Of a stretch of DNA of 64,000 nucleotides, positions 1-7,896 are shown one piece after another; position 1 is the first letter of the stretch; each line of letters begins with the position of its first letter. Made by a program: the position numbers and the translations under genes. The stretch comes from Lachnospiraceae bacterium. Lineage in GTDB: Bacteria; Bacillota; Clostridia; Lachnospirales; Lachnospiraceae. Below the pieces are notes generated by a model that saw nothing but the letters and a program-made list of their open reading frames with translations, did not search any database and was not told where the DNA came from. The stretch lies in NCBI GenBank assembly GCA_024403355.1, contig JAKSRW010000003.1, positions 1 through 64,000 of the forward strand. The letters run 5' to 3'.

Positions 1-89
1 CCTAATCTCTTAGACTCGGAATCTCTACCGTTCTTAGTAGAACCAACACCCTTTTTATGAGCGAAGAGCTGAAGGTTAATTCTAACCAT
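1..89 (-). CDS. rpmA: 50S ribosomal protein L27 (partial, N-terminal part)
   Basis: Thirty N-terminal codons are visible; the gene runs off the left edge of the window. The protein starts [20 protein letters not shown] and continues [10 protein letters not shown], the conserved L27 signature. L27 sits near the peptidyl-transferase centre of the large subunit. Unlike the E. coli protein, which begins directly at the A(H/S)KKG segment, this one carries a nine-residue extension ending LQLF. In Firmicutes that extension is removed by the Prp protease between F and A, and the prp gene lies immediately upstream (2 nt gap). An AGGAGG ribosome binding site lies 7 nt before the ATG. Last visible gene of the rplU-prp-rpmA operon. 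Confidence 0.95.
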   Translation of the reverse strand, partial: MVRINLQLFAHKKGVGSTKNGRDSESKRL

Positions 90-91
90 GT

Positions 92-415
92 CTACACCTC
101 CTGGTTTTCTATTCTGATGTACTTTTTACCGTAGCTATCTCTGATACTCTTCACACCCAGTTCAAAACTGTTAAACAACAGCCTGCCCGCATCTGAAGGA
201 ATATCTTTAAAAACAAATTTGCTATATCCGTCATCTTCGGAATAATCAAACTTATCTTTGGTAAACATCTCAACCGAGTTTACCGTATTCTGGGACAATA
301 TCGATACAGAGGCACATATAATGTCTGTTCCGTAATCGGAATAGCCTGCGTGTCCGCTGCATTGAAATCCTTTTGGATTGTGCTCTTTGTCCTTGAATAA
401 TATAATTTTAATCAT
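92..415 (-). CDS. prp: ribosomal-processing cysteine protease Prp (YsxB family)
   Basis: 107 residues, the normal size for Prp. The family's catalytic pair is visible as His22 in CSGHAGYS and Cys34 in DIICASVS, exactly the spacing described for the Staphylococcus aureus enzyme. Prp cleaves the N-terminal extension of ribosomal protein L27 before or during 50S assembly. The substrate gene rpmA follows 2 nt downstream and carries the expected LQLF/A cleavage site. The start ATG overlaps the rplU stop codon (TAATG), so translation is probably coupled. Identity and role are firm from family and context. Confidence 0.95.
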   Translation of the reverse strand: MIKIILFKDKEHNPKGFQCSGHAGYSDYGTDIICASVSILSQNTVNSVEMFTKDKFDYSEDDGYSKFVFKDIPSDAGRLLFNSFELGVKSIRDSYGKKYIRIENQEV

Positions 416-723
416 TATGCGTTGATCTTCTCAATCTTAACCTTTGTGTAAGACTGTCTGTGACCGTTCTTCTTGTGATAGCCGGACTTTCTCTTATACT
501 TGTAAACGATGACTTTCTTTGATCTGCCTTCTTCTACTACTGTAGCCTTAACAGTTGCACCCTTTACAGTGGGATTTCCGATTACCATTGAATCTCCGCC
601 AATAGCAAGTACCTGATCGAAGTTAACTGTCTCGCCTGCAGCTAAGCCGAGCTTCTCAACCTTAACTACATCGCCTTCAGCAACCTTGTACTGCTTTCCG
701 CCTGTTGCAATAATTGCGTACAT
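415..723 (-). CDS. rplU: 50S ribosomal protein L21
   Basis: 102 residues starting [18 protein letters not shown], the usual L21 length and N-terminus. The basic C-terminal half with [14 protein letters not shown] is the rRNA-binding part. The open frame extends 25 codons further upstream, but that stretch is the structured leader and not protein. The ATG at 723 is preceded by AGGAGGAG at a spacing of about 5 nt, which decides the start. First gene of the rplU-prp-rpmA operon, with its own strong promoter and a leader that is probably an L21-binding autoregulatory RNA. Confidence 0.97.
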   Translation of the reverse strand: MYAIIATGGKQYKVAEGDVVKVEKLGLAAGETVNFDQVLAIGGDSMVIGNPTVKGATVKATVVEEGRSKKVIVYKYKRKSGYHKKNGHRQSYTKVKIEKINA

Positions 724-797
724 AAGACTCCTCCTATTAAAATTACTCGCCAGCTGTGGGGAACCGATCGGTTGCTTAACCCTCGCTGTGCGGCACA
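724..797 (-). promoter_or_regulatory. rplU 5' leader, probable L21 autoregulatory leader
   Basis: About 74 nt of untranslated RNA between the predicted transcription start and the rplU ATG. It can fold: GC-CGC-CAGC near the 5' end pairs with GCTG-GCG near the 3' end, enclosing the perfect 12-nt palindrome AACCGATCGGTT and a GGG/CCC pairing. An L21 leader family is known in Firmicutes (Rfam L21_leader), and both position and length fit. The family assignment comes from position and foldability; no covariance model was run. Confidence 0.6.
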
Positions 798-804
798 CTC
801 AATT

Positions 805-833
805 AGTTTAGCATTATCAAAATACTATGTCAA
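805..833 (-). promoter_or_regulatory. sigma-A type promoter of rplU-prp-rpmA
   Basis: Minus-strand -35 TTGACA (828-833), 17-nt spacer, extended -10 TGC-TAAACT (805-810). Near-consensus, and it places the transcript start around 797, just upstream of the foldable leader. Confidence 0.8.
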
Positions 834-883
834 GCATTTTTTATAAATATATTTTGATATTTTATAATAAGCTGCTGAATTTA

Positions 884-1477
884 TTAAATATCAAGCTTTA
901 ACTGCATTTCGTCTTCGGCTTCGGACTTAAATTCATCCATTTTCTCGGGTGTAATGGTAGGTAAATCCTCGATTGAAGAAATACCGAAGTTTCGAAGAAA
1001 GTCTTCTGTTGTACCAAAGAGGCAGGGTCTGCCGGGAGCATTTTTTCTGCCGACTTCTTCTATCAGCTTATATTCGAGCAGCTTGTTTATGGAATGGTCC
1101 GAATTTACTCCTCTGATAGCTTCCACTTCCTGCTTGGTGATGGGCTGCTTATAAGCTACGATAGACAGTGTTTCAAGAAGAACATCGGTTAATATATGCT
1201 TCTTCGGAACATTTGTTATTTTAATGATGGTTTCATACATTTCAGGCTTTGTGCACATCTGAAATGCACCGTCAAGCTCTATTATTTTTATACCATAGCT
1301 TTCATCGTTATATCGGTCGCTCAGTGCGCGGATGCAGTTGCGAACCGTGTCCTCGTCATGGCCGATAGCTTCGGCTATTCTGCTTATTTCAACTGCTTCA
1401 CCCATTGTAAAAAGGATTGCCTCTACGTGAGCTAAAAGCAGCTTCATATCCTTATCCAAATTTTTAATATCATCCAT
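884..1477 (-). CDS. scpB: segregation and condensation protein ScpB
   Basis: 197 residues, typical for ScpB. Two winged-helix domains are expected; the conserved segments EAILFTMGEAVEISRIAEA and ETLSIVAYKQPITKQEVEAIRG are present, followed by the family's GRPCLFGTT turn. ScpB dimers bind ScpA and SMC to form the bacterial condensin that loads at the origin and separates sister chromosomes. Last gene of an operon read from 6303; scpA lies 24 nt upstream. Start has AAAGGC about 11 nt before the ATG. No clear terminator follows; the rplU promoter begins about 50 nt downstream. Confidence 0.95.
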   Translation of the reverse strand: MDDIKNLDKDMKLLLAHVEAILFTMGEAVEISRIAEAIGHDEDTVRNCIRALSDRYNDESYGIKIIELDGAFQMCTKPEMYETIIKITNVPKKHILTDVLLETLSIVAYKQPITKQEVEAIRGVNSDHSINKLLEYKLIEEVGRKNAPGRPCLFGTTEDFLRNFGISSIEDLPTITPEKMDEFKSEAEDEMQLKLDI

Positions 1478-1501
1478 AAATCTGTATTGCCTTTCAATTA
1501 C

Positions 1502-2281
1502 TTACTGCATAAATCCGTCCAGAGGAACGATATCATTTGCAAGATAATCAATTACTATATCATCAAAGAGATTATCCTGCTGAATGGTTGCACGGCCCAT
1601 TTTCATGAGCTCAAGAATAGCAAGGAAGGAAACAATCATCTCTATCTTACTCTTACGTGCTTCCATATATTTTCTGAAACTGAAATGACGATGTGTAACT
1701 CCGTATAACTGAAGGTCTTCAATCATCTGGTAGACATTTGTATCTTCCTTCTCTATTACTCCGAATTTGCTTCTGACGGGGTCAATACGGTCGTCCTTTT
1801 TCTTTACGAGATCCTTAAAGATATCATTGAGCTTATTCAGTGTAACATCACCTAAAAGCTTACTTACATCTACATCTTCCTTGTACTGCTTAACCTCATC
1901 GGGAACGGTACTTTCCTTGAACATAAGTCTCTGTGCGTCAAGCTGCTTATCCTTAAGCTCAAAGGAAGCATATTTGAACATCTTATATTCAAGCAGTCGC
2001 TCAACGAGCTCTGTTCGGATATCCACAGGATCCTCTTCATCGCTGACGGGAGGCGCAGGCAGAAGCATTTGTGATTTAAGCTTCAGCAAATATGCAGCCA
2101 TAACCAGGAAATCACTCATGGTTTCGAGCTGTTCTGCCTCGAGCTGTGCGATAATCTCCATATACTGATTTGTAATTTCGATAATGGGGATATCGTAAAT
2201 GTCTATTTTGTTTTTTTCAATAAGCTGCAAAAGGAGGTCAAGAGGACCCTCAAATGCATCAAGCTTTACAGATATACTCAT
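1502..2281 (-). CDS. scpA: segregation and condensation protein ScpA (kleisin)
   Basis: 259 residues. The N-terminus carries the ScpA hallmark KLDAFEGPLDLLLQLIEKN, which binds the SMC neck; the C-terminal winged helix, ending SFLAILELMKMGRATIQQ, binds the SMC cap. As the kleisin of the SMC-ScpAB condensin, it bridges the SMC heads. The middle (about residues 90-190) is charged and less conserved, as usual. Ribosome binding site GGAAGAG. The gene follows a metallophosphoesterase gene by 22 nt and precedes scpB. Confidence 0.95.
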   Translation of the reverse strand: MSISVKLDAFEGPLDLLLQLIEKNKIDIYDIPIIEITNQYMEIIAQLEAEQLETMSDFLVMAAYLLKLKSQMLLPAPPVSDEEDPVDIRTELVERLLEYKMFKYASFELKDKQLDAQRLMFKESTVPDEVKQYKEDVDVSKLLGDVTLNKLNDIFKDLVKKKDDRIDPVRSKFGVIEKEDTNVYQMIEDLQLYGVTHRHFSFRKYMEARKSKIEMIVSFLAILELMKMGRATIQQDNLFDDIVIDYLANDIVPLDGFMQ

Positions 2282-2303
2282 TATACTCTTCCTTGAAAAT
2301 TTA

Positions 2304-3182
2304 TTACTTTTTTGTGAAGCTGATTATTACCAGCTCAGGTGTATTCAGAAATCTTATCGGCAGATTATGCCAGCCTAAGCCTGCGGACAATATCATTGTG
2401 CTTCCGTTCTCTTTAAAGACACCCTTATCATATTTTGGGAAAAATTTGATTCTCGGGGATATAAACCCGCCGATAAAAGGGAGTCTTACTATTCCGCCGT
2501 GAACATGACCGGATACTATTAAATCTATATCCTTTTCGGCATAGCTTTTAAAATAATAAGGGTCATGCGCAAGTAAAATTCTGAAACAGTCATTATTCTG
2601 AATTGAAGAATTCGAATATCGAACGGTTGATAAGGCTTTATCAACTATTCGGCCTACTCTTTCACCGTTATATTTCCCATGATAGAGGGAAAGCGGATTT
2701 TTTATGCCGCTGACAGCCAATGTCTGCTCATCATCAAGATATACCGTTGAATTAATTAATAACGAACAGTATTTCCTGATAAGCAGAATGTTTTTTACAT
2801 AGGCGGGCCGGTCATGAACGGCAAGCTTGCTTTCGTGATTTCCGAGACAATAATATGTCGGGATTTTGAGCTTTGAAAGCTCTGAAAGAAAGTCCTCCGT
2901 AAATTTAATTTCATTCGCCTTCACGCCGTTGATTATATCTCCTGTTATGAGGATATAATCCGGATTTTCTTTTTTCAGTCTGTCAAATAATCTGCTGTTA
3001 TCAGGACCGAAATGACAGCAATGAAGATCGGAAATTAATGCAGCTTTTTTCCCATTTAAGGAATCGGGTATTCTTTCAGAATTAAATTCATATTTTGTAG
3101 TTTTAAGCAGCTTTAGCGAAATTACGGAATAAATAAAGGCCGTAACTGCCAGTGCTGCAAGAATAATCAATGCTAAAATCAT
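2304..3182 (-). CDS. membrane-anchored metallophosphoesterase
   Basis: 292 residues. Residues 1-25 form one hydrophobic segment and probably anchor the protein. The calcineurin-like motifs are complete: D52-x-H54 in ISDLHCCHFG, G81-D82 in ITGDI, N115-H116 in LGNHES, H206 in LLAHDP, and H226-x-H228 in SGHVHGG. It therefore should be an active dinuclear-metal hydrolase of the YkuE/YaeI-like group, whose members act on phosphoesters at or near the membrane. The actual substrate cannot be read from the sequence. The start ATG overlaps the sortase stop by 4 nt (ATGA), so the two are translationally coupled. Confidence 0.88.
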   Translation of the reverse strand: MILALIILAALAVTAFIYSVISLKLLKTTKYEFNSERIPDSLNGKKAALISDLHCCHFGPDNSRLFDRLKKENPDYILITGDIINGVKANEIKFTEDFLSELSKLKIPTYYCLGNHESKLAVHDRPAYVKNILLIRKYCSLLINSTVYLDDEQTLAVSGIKNPLSLYHGKYNGERVGRIVDKALSTVRYSNSSIQNNDCFRILLAHDPYYFKSYAEKDIDLIVSGHVHGGIVRLPFIGGFISPRIKFFPKYDKGVFKENGSTMILSAGLGWHNLPIRFLNTPELVIISFTKK

Positions 3183-4084
3183 TCTTCACCGGTGTAAAAT
3201 GAGGGGCCCTCAGTACAGTAGGCTCTGACAATTAATCTCTGCTTACCGTGGTTTGTACATGTTACTAGTGTAAGAACTCGTGAGGTTGAATCAACATCAT
3301 CGAGAATGCTTACTTCTGTGGGCTCTACTATAAACTTCTGCTGAACCTTGTAGGTATATACAAGTCCGTCGAGTGTGGTAATAAGAATTTCGTCGTTATA
3401 ATTGAGCTCATCAATATCTCCGAAGTATCTTCCGTAACGACCACCGTTGTGGCCCGCAAGACCACAGTTACCTACTTCACCGGGCATTACAGTAGACTTG
3501 AAATGACCGATTGCAACACCGATATTCCAGTCCTCTACACCTTCTACGATAGCGTAGATAAGGTCGATATTGGGGATTTCGATAATACCGACAATATCCT
3601 GTCCGTATAGTCTGCTTGTGTTGTATTCCACTTCGTCACGATGAGGAAGCGGTGTAGGTGAAGGTGTGGGTGTGCTGACATTTGCAATCAGATCCTTTGC
3701 ACCCTCTTCTGTAGGAGCGGCTGTAGCATCTGCAGAAGCAGGTGAACCTGCGGGTGTGCCGGTGGCAGCATTTGCTGTCTGACCCTGAGAAGCAAGATAT
3801 TCCTCCTCACTAAAGAAGAATATAGGATTGTCAACCTCTTCCTCTTCTCTGTTTTCGTAATCAATATTTTCGATATCGATATTAAGGTCAGCGGGCTTTT
3901 CACCTGTTGAACTATTTGCTTTGTTAGCCTGTGCCTGTTTAAGAATATCGGATTTAACCTGTTTAAGCATTTCGGCCTGCTGATGCTTGTGAATCACATT
4001 GGTTATTACAGGATATAATGCAATTCCCAGACCTGCAATAATGATCACAATGCCCAAAATGAACATTAATTTCTTTTTCTTCAC
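3179..4084 (-). CDS. class D-like sortase
   Basis: 301 residues with a GTG start that overlaps the stop of the preceding small gene (GTGA). Residues 7-28 are one transmembrane helix. Residues 40-150 are a disordered Ala/Thr/Pro linker ending in STPTPSPTPLPH, as if to span the cell wall. The catalytic domain follows: H212 in GLAGHNG, C276 in TLVTCTN, R283 in KQRLIVRA. The spacing and the IVGIIEIPNI entry strand fit class D sortases of clostridia better than class A. Sortases join surface proteins to peptidoglycan or to pili. No LPXTG-type substrate was seen in this window, so its target is unknown. Confidence 0.85.
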   Translation of the reverse strand: MKKKKLMFILGIVIIIAGLGIALYPVITNVIHKHQQAEMLKQVKSDILKQAQANKANSSTGEKPADLNIDIENIDYENREEEEVDNPIFFFSEEEYLASQGQTANAATGTPAGSPASADATAAPTEEGAKDLIANVSTPTPSPTPLPHRDEVEYNTSRLYGQDIVGIIEIPNIDLIYAIVEGVEDWNIGVAIGHFKSTVMPGEVGNCGLAGHNGGRYGRYFGDIDELNYNDEILITTLDGLVYTYKVQQKFIVEPTEVSILDDVDSTSRVLTLVTCTNHGKQRLIVRAYCTEGPSFYTGEE

Positions 4085-4242
4085 TTCTGTTTCTCCTTCA
4101 TTTCAAGTTCCTTCTGATACTGTTCGCGTGCAGAAACCACCTCGGTTTTTTCGGATGCCGGGGATATGGATATGTAATATATAATAACCATAGCAAGTAA
4201 AATTGCCAAAGAAGCAAATAATACAATCTTTGCTGCCTTCAT
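4081..4242 (-). CDS. small single-pass membrane protein, coupled to sortase
   Basis: 53 codons, ATG at 4242 with a good GGGGAG ribosome binding site 8-10 nt before it. The product begins MKAAKIVLFASLAILLAMVI and continues IYYISISPASEK, so residues 5-27 form one transmembrane helix. The remaining 26 residues are charged and end ELEMKEKQK. Its TGA overlaps the GTG start of the sortase gene by 4 nt, the arrangement expected for translational coupling. No known family is recognised. An alternative 60-codon frame over the same DNA lacks a ribosome binding site and hydrophobic logic. Could be a sortase accessory or stabilising peptide; that is inference from position alone. Confidence 0.65.
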   Translation of the reverse strand: MKAAKIVLFASLAILLAMVIIYYISISPASEKTEVVSAREQYQKELEMKEKQK

Positions 4243-4300
4243 GATGAATCTCCCCTTTCTCTTCCTGCAAATTCAAATAAATCAACAGCTTCAGCGGAAT

Positions 4301-5806
4301 TTATTCCAAAATCATAAGATAGCTGTTTTCAAATTTTGAAATCTCAAAGTTTTCCCTGATTTTAAAATCATTGAGCTCTCCGTAGCTTTTAACATACTCG
4401 GGATTTCTTGTATAAATAATTAATACGGCATCTTTTTCAAGCAGTGACCTAATCTTTGCAAAGAAGCTGCTGTAAATACTCTCTATATCCTTTGAGGATT
4501 TTGACGCAGTCTCAAAGGGCATTTCGGTGATTACTTCATTAAACTTGTAATCATGTGAAAAAGCAAAGAAATCCTTGTTGATAAGCTCTGTTTTTCTTAA
4601 AACACCGGCCAGCTTAAGGTTTGTTTTGGCTTTTTCGATTGCTTCACCAAAGATATCAATTCCGTAGTAAATCCTTGCATTGCCTGCTATCTCACGTTCT
4701 GCAATAAGGGTTCCGACACCGCAGAAGGGATCGAGAACCGCAGCATTCTTTCTGAAATAAGGATGCGCAAGCTCAACAAGCGTAGCTGCCAGATAAGGCT
4801 TAACGGTAGCTGCGATGGATTCCTTTCTGTAGGTAAATCTTCCGTCCTTAAGAAGAGCGAAATTAACAAGTACATTCAGATTACCTGATGAATTCTTTAC
4901 AAGACGGATTTCAACATCGTAATCAGATGTCGAATTAGTAAGCTTCCAGTTTGACAGAATCTCAAGCTCTCCCGCAAGCTTCTTAGAAAAATCGCTGTCC
5001 TTTGTTTCTTTATCGGCACGGAGATCGATTCTGAACTTAACGGTTGAAATCTCCCTGTTTTCTGCTTTTTCTCCGGCATAACCGAGACGCTCGGTGATAT
5101 ATTTTATAATACCGCCGTCGATAAGCTCCTTAGCGGCTTCCTTTGCAGAAAATGAAACCGTCTTTACCGAATCGGGAATAAAGAGCATTTCATCATAGGT
5201 TCTGATTACGCGAAGCTGCTTTAAATTTTTTGTTTTTACCATAACGCCTGCGGTAAACTCCTTATGAGGAAGTCTGCCGACTGCTTCTGCGGTCAGATTC
5301 TTATGATTTCTGTTTGTTGTAAGTACACATTCATTGAGTAATTCATAGCCGGTGAATTCTATTTTACCGGTGCCGAATATAGCTTTTAACTGCTTCATTT
5401 CATCAAGAACGTGCTTTTTATCATCCTCGCTTATGGGATTGCTTCTTAATTCGTCGTAGCGCTTTTTGAGTGCATCCTGATATTCGGAATAATCAAGAGC
5501 TCTGAGAGCTTCCACATATGCGGCCTTGTTATATTTGATATCATCCTCGCTGTAAGCCTTAAATAAGGGCTCAGCAGCCTCCTGGATGCCTAAAATACCA
5601 AGTACGATTGCCGCATTCTTGCGAATCTTTGGATCTGAATTATTTAATAATTCCACGAATTTAGAAATATCACCGTTAATCGCAAAAATAAGGGCCTCCT
5701 TTTCGCGGCCGCCCTTATTTCTATCCTTAAGTGAATCCTTAATAACAAGCAGGTTCTCTTTTACTTCTAAACCGGAAACAATATTTAAATAGTTATCTCG
5801 AATCAT
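4301..5806 (-). CDS. HEAT-repeat / RNA methyltransferase-like fusion protein
   Basis: 501 residues. Residues about 40-120 look like HEAT repeats (paired helices such as NNSDPKIRKNAAIVLGILG). The C-terminal half is a Rossmann-type SAM methyltransferase of the UPF0020/Trm14-RlmKL kind: motif I LDPFCGVGTLIAE at 358-370 and motif II acidic residue D384 in YGIDIFGEA. The region 255-345 resembles the beta-rich segment that precedes the catalytic domain in that family. Motif IV, normally (N/D)PP(Y/F), reads E428-M-P-F431, so target-base chemistry may be altered. Substrate (tRNA or rRNA) unknown. Start overlaps the upstream gene by 4 nt. Confidence 0.75.
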   Translation of the reverse strand: MIRDNYLNIVSGLEVKENLLVIKDSLKDRNKGGREKEALIFAINGDISKFVELLNNSDPKIRKNAAIVLGILGIQEAAEPLFKAYSEDDIKYNKAAYVEALRALDYSEYQDALKKRYDELRSNPISEDDKKHVLDEMKQLKAIFGTGKIEFTGYELLNECVLTTNRNHKNLTAEAVGRLPHKEFTAGVMVKTKNLKQLRVIRTYDEMLFIPDSVKTVSFSAKEAAKELIDGGIIKYITERLGYAGEKAENREISTVKFRIDLRADKETKDSDFSKKLAGELEILSNWKLTNSTSDYDVEIRLVKNSSGNLNVLVNFALLKDGRFTYRKESIAATVKPYLAATLVELAHPYFRKNAAVLDPFCGVGTLIAEREIAGNARIYYGIDIFGEAIEKAKTNLKLAGVLRKTELINKDFFAFSHDYKFNEVITEMPFETASKSSKDIESIYSSFFAKIRSLLEKDAVLIIYTRNPEYVKSYGELNDFKIRENFEISKFENSYLMILE

Positions 5807-6303
5807 GCTTCTTCTGCTTCCTTCTTTTTAATTGATACAACACTTGCAAAGCCCTTTAATGCAATGTAAACGGTAGGCTTTGATGCATCATACTCATCCT
5901 CATCAAAATCAGACTTGATAATGCTGAAGTTATTGATGTAATCAAACTTTACGTTAACATTTTCGGGAATATATACTGTAAGACCGCCGCATACGCTCTT
6001 AATCGAGATAAATGTATTATCCGAGAATTCGCACTGGGTAAAATCAGTCTTAAGAATACTGAAATATTCGCTGAGCAGGATTCCTGCGGGAATCTTCTCT
6101 GCAAGAGCATAGAGCTTTGTGGAGAAGAATGCAAGATACTCCTTTAATTCTGTTTGGTTTCTCTTCTTTTCTGAAATCTTGATGAAAACCTTAATTGCAG
6201 CGATTATGGCAATAATTGTGCCTAAAACGATACATAATACTTTATACTTCTTAAATCCTGTCTTTGCAGGCTTTACCTGCTCACAATCCTTGTTTTTCTT
6301 CAT
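5803..6303 (-). CDS. membrane protein with LiaF-like C-terminal domain
   Basis: 166 residues. A short lysine-rich cytoplasmic tail, one transmembrane helix at about 22-42, then an outside domain. The C-terminal half has the alternating pattern of LiaF/YvqF-type cell-wall stress domains: NTFISIKSVCGGLTVYIPEN, then KPTVYIALKGFASVV. The assignment to that family is from pattern memory only. LiaF proteins hold a LiaRS-type sensor system in check, but no liaRS genes are near. First gene of an operon with the methyltransferase, sortase, phosphoesterase and scpAB; a TTGCAA/TAAAAT promoter lies 74 nt upstream. Confidence 0.6.
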   Translation of the reverse strand: MKKNKDCEQVKPAKTGFKKYKVLCIVLGTIIAIIAAIKVFIKISEKKRNQTELKEYLAFFSTKLYALAEKIPAGILLSEYFSILKTDFTQCEFSDNTFISIKSVCGGLTVYIPENVNVKFDYINNFSIIKSDFDEDEYDASKPTVYIALKGFASVVSIKKKEAEEA

Positions 6304-6376
6304 GCATTTAACCCTAATACCTTATGGTACCCTTTCATAATCTTTGTATAATAGGGCAAACTATCATACATAATAT

Positions 6377-6404
6377 ATTTTATCATATATTCATAATTTT
6401 GCAA
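6377..6404 (-). promoter_or_regulatory. promoter of the LiaF-like to scpB operon
   Basis: Minus-strand TTGCAA (6399-6404), 16-nt spacer, TAAAAT (6377-6382) with TG just before the -10. Between it and the gene is a small hairpin, TACC-ATAA-GGTA, near the ribosome binding site. Confidence 0.6.
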
Positions 6405-6407
6405 GTA

Positions 6408-6486
6408 AGAAAAAAGTCTCAGCAGTAACTTTTAACATCTGATATCCGGTCGGGATTCCGGGCAGATTCAGATTCTGCAGAGACTT
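6408..6486 (-). terminator. long-stem terminator after the DUF1015 gene
   Basis: Outer stem AGTCTC-TGCAG / CTGCTGAGACT followed on the minus strand by a run of six T. The 50-nt interior folds again (ATCTG/CAGAT enclosing CCGG/CCGG), so the whole is an unusually long multi-part hairpin for a terminator. Confidence 0.75.
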
Positions 6487-6510
6487 ATATGTTAATTATA
6501 AAATCAAATC

Positions 6511-7746
6511 TTAAAACTGATGAATGAAAAGACCGCTTCTGAGCTTGGGCTCAAACCAGGTTGATTTGGGAGGCATTAAAAGTCCTGCATCCGATACCGC
6601 AAAAAGCTCCTGTATTGATGTGGGATACATAGCAAATGCAAGCTTCATATCAAGGCTGCATCTTCTCTCAAGCTCCTTAAGTCCGCGGATACCGCCGATA
6701 AATTCGATTCTTTTATCCTTTCTGGGATCACCGATTCCGAGTACCGGTGTCAGAAGGTAATTCTGAAGGATTGAAACATCAAGGCTCTCAACAGGGTCAG
6801 TAATTGCCTTAAGCTCAGGCTTTGCAGTAAGCTTATACCAGTTATTATCAAGAAGCATTGCTACGGTGCATTTCTCATCGGGTGAAAATGCGCCTGATAC
6901 CTCTTCAATTTCGAATTTTTCCGATACCTTTGAAAGGTATTTTTCCTTAGAAAGACCGTTTAAATCCTTAACGACTCTGTTGTAAGGCATAATCATAAGC
7001 TGGTCGTCCGAGAAAAGCACTGAAAGGAAGAAATTGAATTCCTCGTTTCCTGTGTATCCGGGATTTTCGTTTCTGCGCTTAAGTCCTACCTTAACTGCGG
7101 AAGCAGCTCTGTGGTGACCGTCCGCAATATAAATATTATTGATTGAAGCAAATCTCTCCTGAATGGTTTTGTTGTCGTCGGCAGATTTTACCTTCCAGAC
7201 ATTATGTGTGATGCCGTCATCGCTTGTAAATGCATAGAGGCATTCCTCAGACTTAACTCGAGCTATTACCTCATTTATTACTGCATCTGATCTGTAAGCA
7301 AGGAAAATAGGACCTGTCTGGGCACTTAAGGTGTCAACATGATTAATTCTGTCCTGCTCCTTGGCTTCAAGTGTATTTTCATGCTTTTTGATAATATTAT
7401 TTAGATAATCATCGATTGAACAGCAGGCTGTAATTCCTGTCTGATGTCTGCCGTCCATAATCAGCTCATAAATATAATAGCTGCTGTTCTCATCTGAAAT
7501 GAAAGTGCCGTCGGCAATTCTTGCATCAAGAAGCTCCTTTGCATGCTGATATACGCGAGCGTCATATGTGTCAATTGAATCATCCATGCTTGTTTCAGCT
7601 CTGTCGATTCTTAAAAAAGTTATATCGTTTCCCTGAATAGCCTGCTTTGCTTCTTCTCTGTTGTATACATCATAGGGAAGCGCAGCTACCTGTGCTGCCT
7701 TATCTGCAGCAGGTCTGATACATGAAAATGCTTTTACTGTTGCCAT
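6511..7746 (-). CDS. DUF1015 family protein (SerK/SbnI-like kinase family)
   Basis: 411 residues from the ATG at 7746 (MATVKAFSCIRPAADKAAQV). An in-frame ATG four codons earlier sits directly on the AGAAAGG ribosome binding site and is rejected; the inner ATG has the 12-13 nt spacing used elsewhere here. The family hallmark IYIADGHHRAASA is present. DUF1015 includes the archaeal ADP-dependent free-serine kinase SerK and staphylococcal SbnI, so a role in serine/phosphoserine metabolism is plausible. No serA or serC is adjacent. Single-gene unit between its own promoter and a strong terminator. Confidence 0.85.
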   Translation of the reverse strand: MATVKAFSCIRPAADKAAQVAALPYDVYNREEAKQAIQGNDITFLRIDRAETSMDDSIDTYDARVYQHAKELLDARIADGTFISDENSSYYIYELIMDGRHQTGITACCSIDDYLNNIIKKHENTLEAKEQDRINHVDTLSAQTGPIFLAYRSDAVINEVIARVKSEECLYAFTSDDGITHNVWKVKSADDNKTIQERFASINNIYIADGHHRAASAVKVGLKRRNENPGYTGNEEFNFFLSVLFSDDQLMIMPYNRVVKDLNGLSKEKYLSKVSEKFEIEEVSGAFSPDEKCTVAMLLDNNWYKLTAKPELKAITDPVESLDVSILQNYLLTPVLGIGDPRKDKRIEFIGGIRGLKELERRCSLDMKLAFAMYPTSIQELFAVSDAGLLMPPKSTWFEPKLRSGLFIHQF

Positions 7747-7800
7747 ATTATAAACCATGCCTTTCTATGCGAATGCTTAAATTTTTACTCAAACGCAAGT

Positions 7801-7829
7801 ATTATATATTATAAATATCAGTTTGGCAA
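7801..7829 (-). promoter_or_regulatory. promoter of the DUF1015 gene
   Basis: Minus-strand TTGCCA (7824-7829), 17-nt spacer, TATAAT (7801-7806). It lies 55 nt upstream of the ATG in an AT-rich gap. Confidence 0.7.
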
Positions 7830-7896
7830 GAAATAATATGATTATTTATTCAAATTAATTTTGACTTTTAGTAAATATTTTGTGCGTATAAACATA

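Noticed and set aside
4103..4285. 60-codon frame (MIYLNLQEEKGEIHH...) before the sortase
   Set aside because: No ribosome binding site; the overlapping 53-codon frame has one, encodes a clean membrane helix and couples to the sortase.
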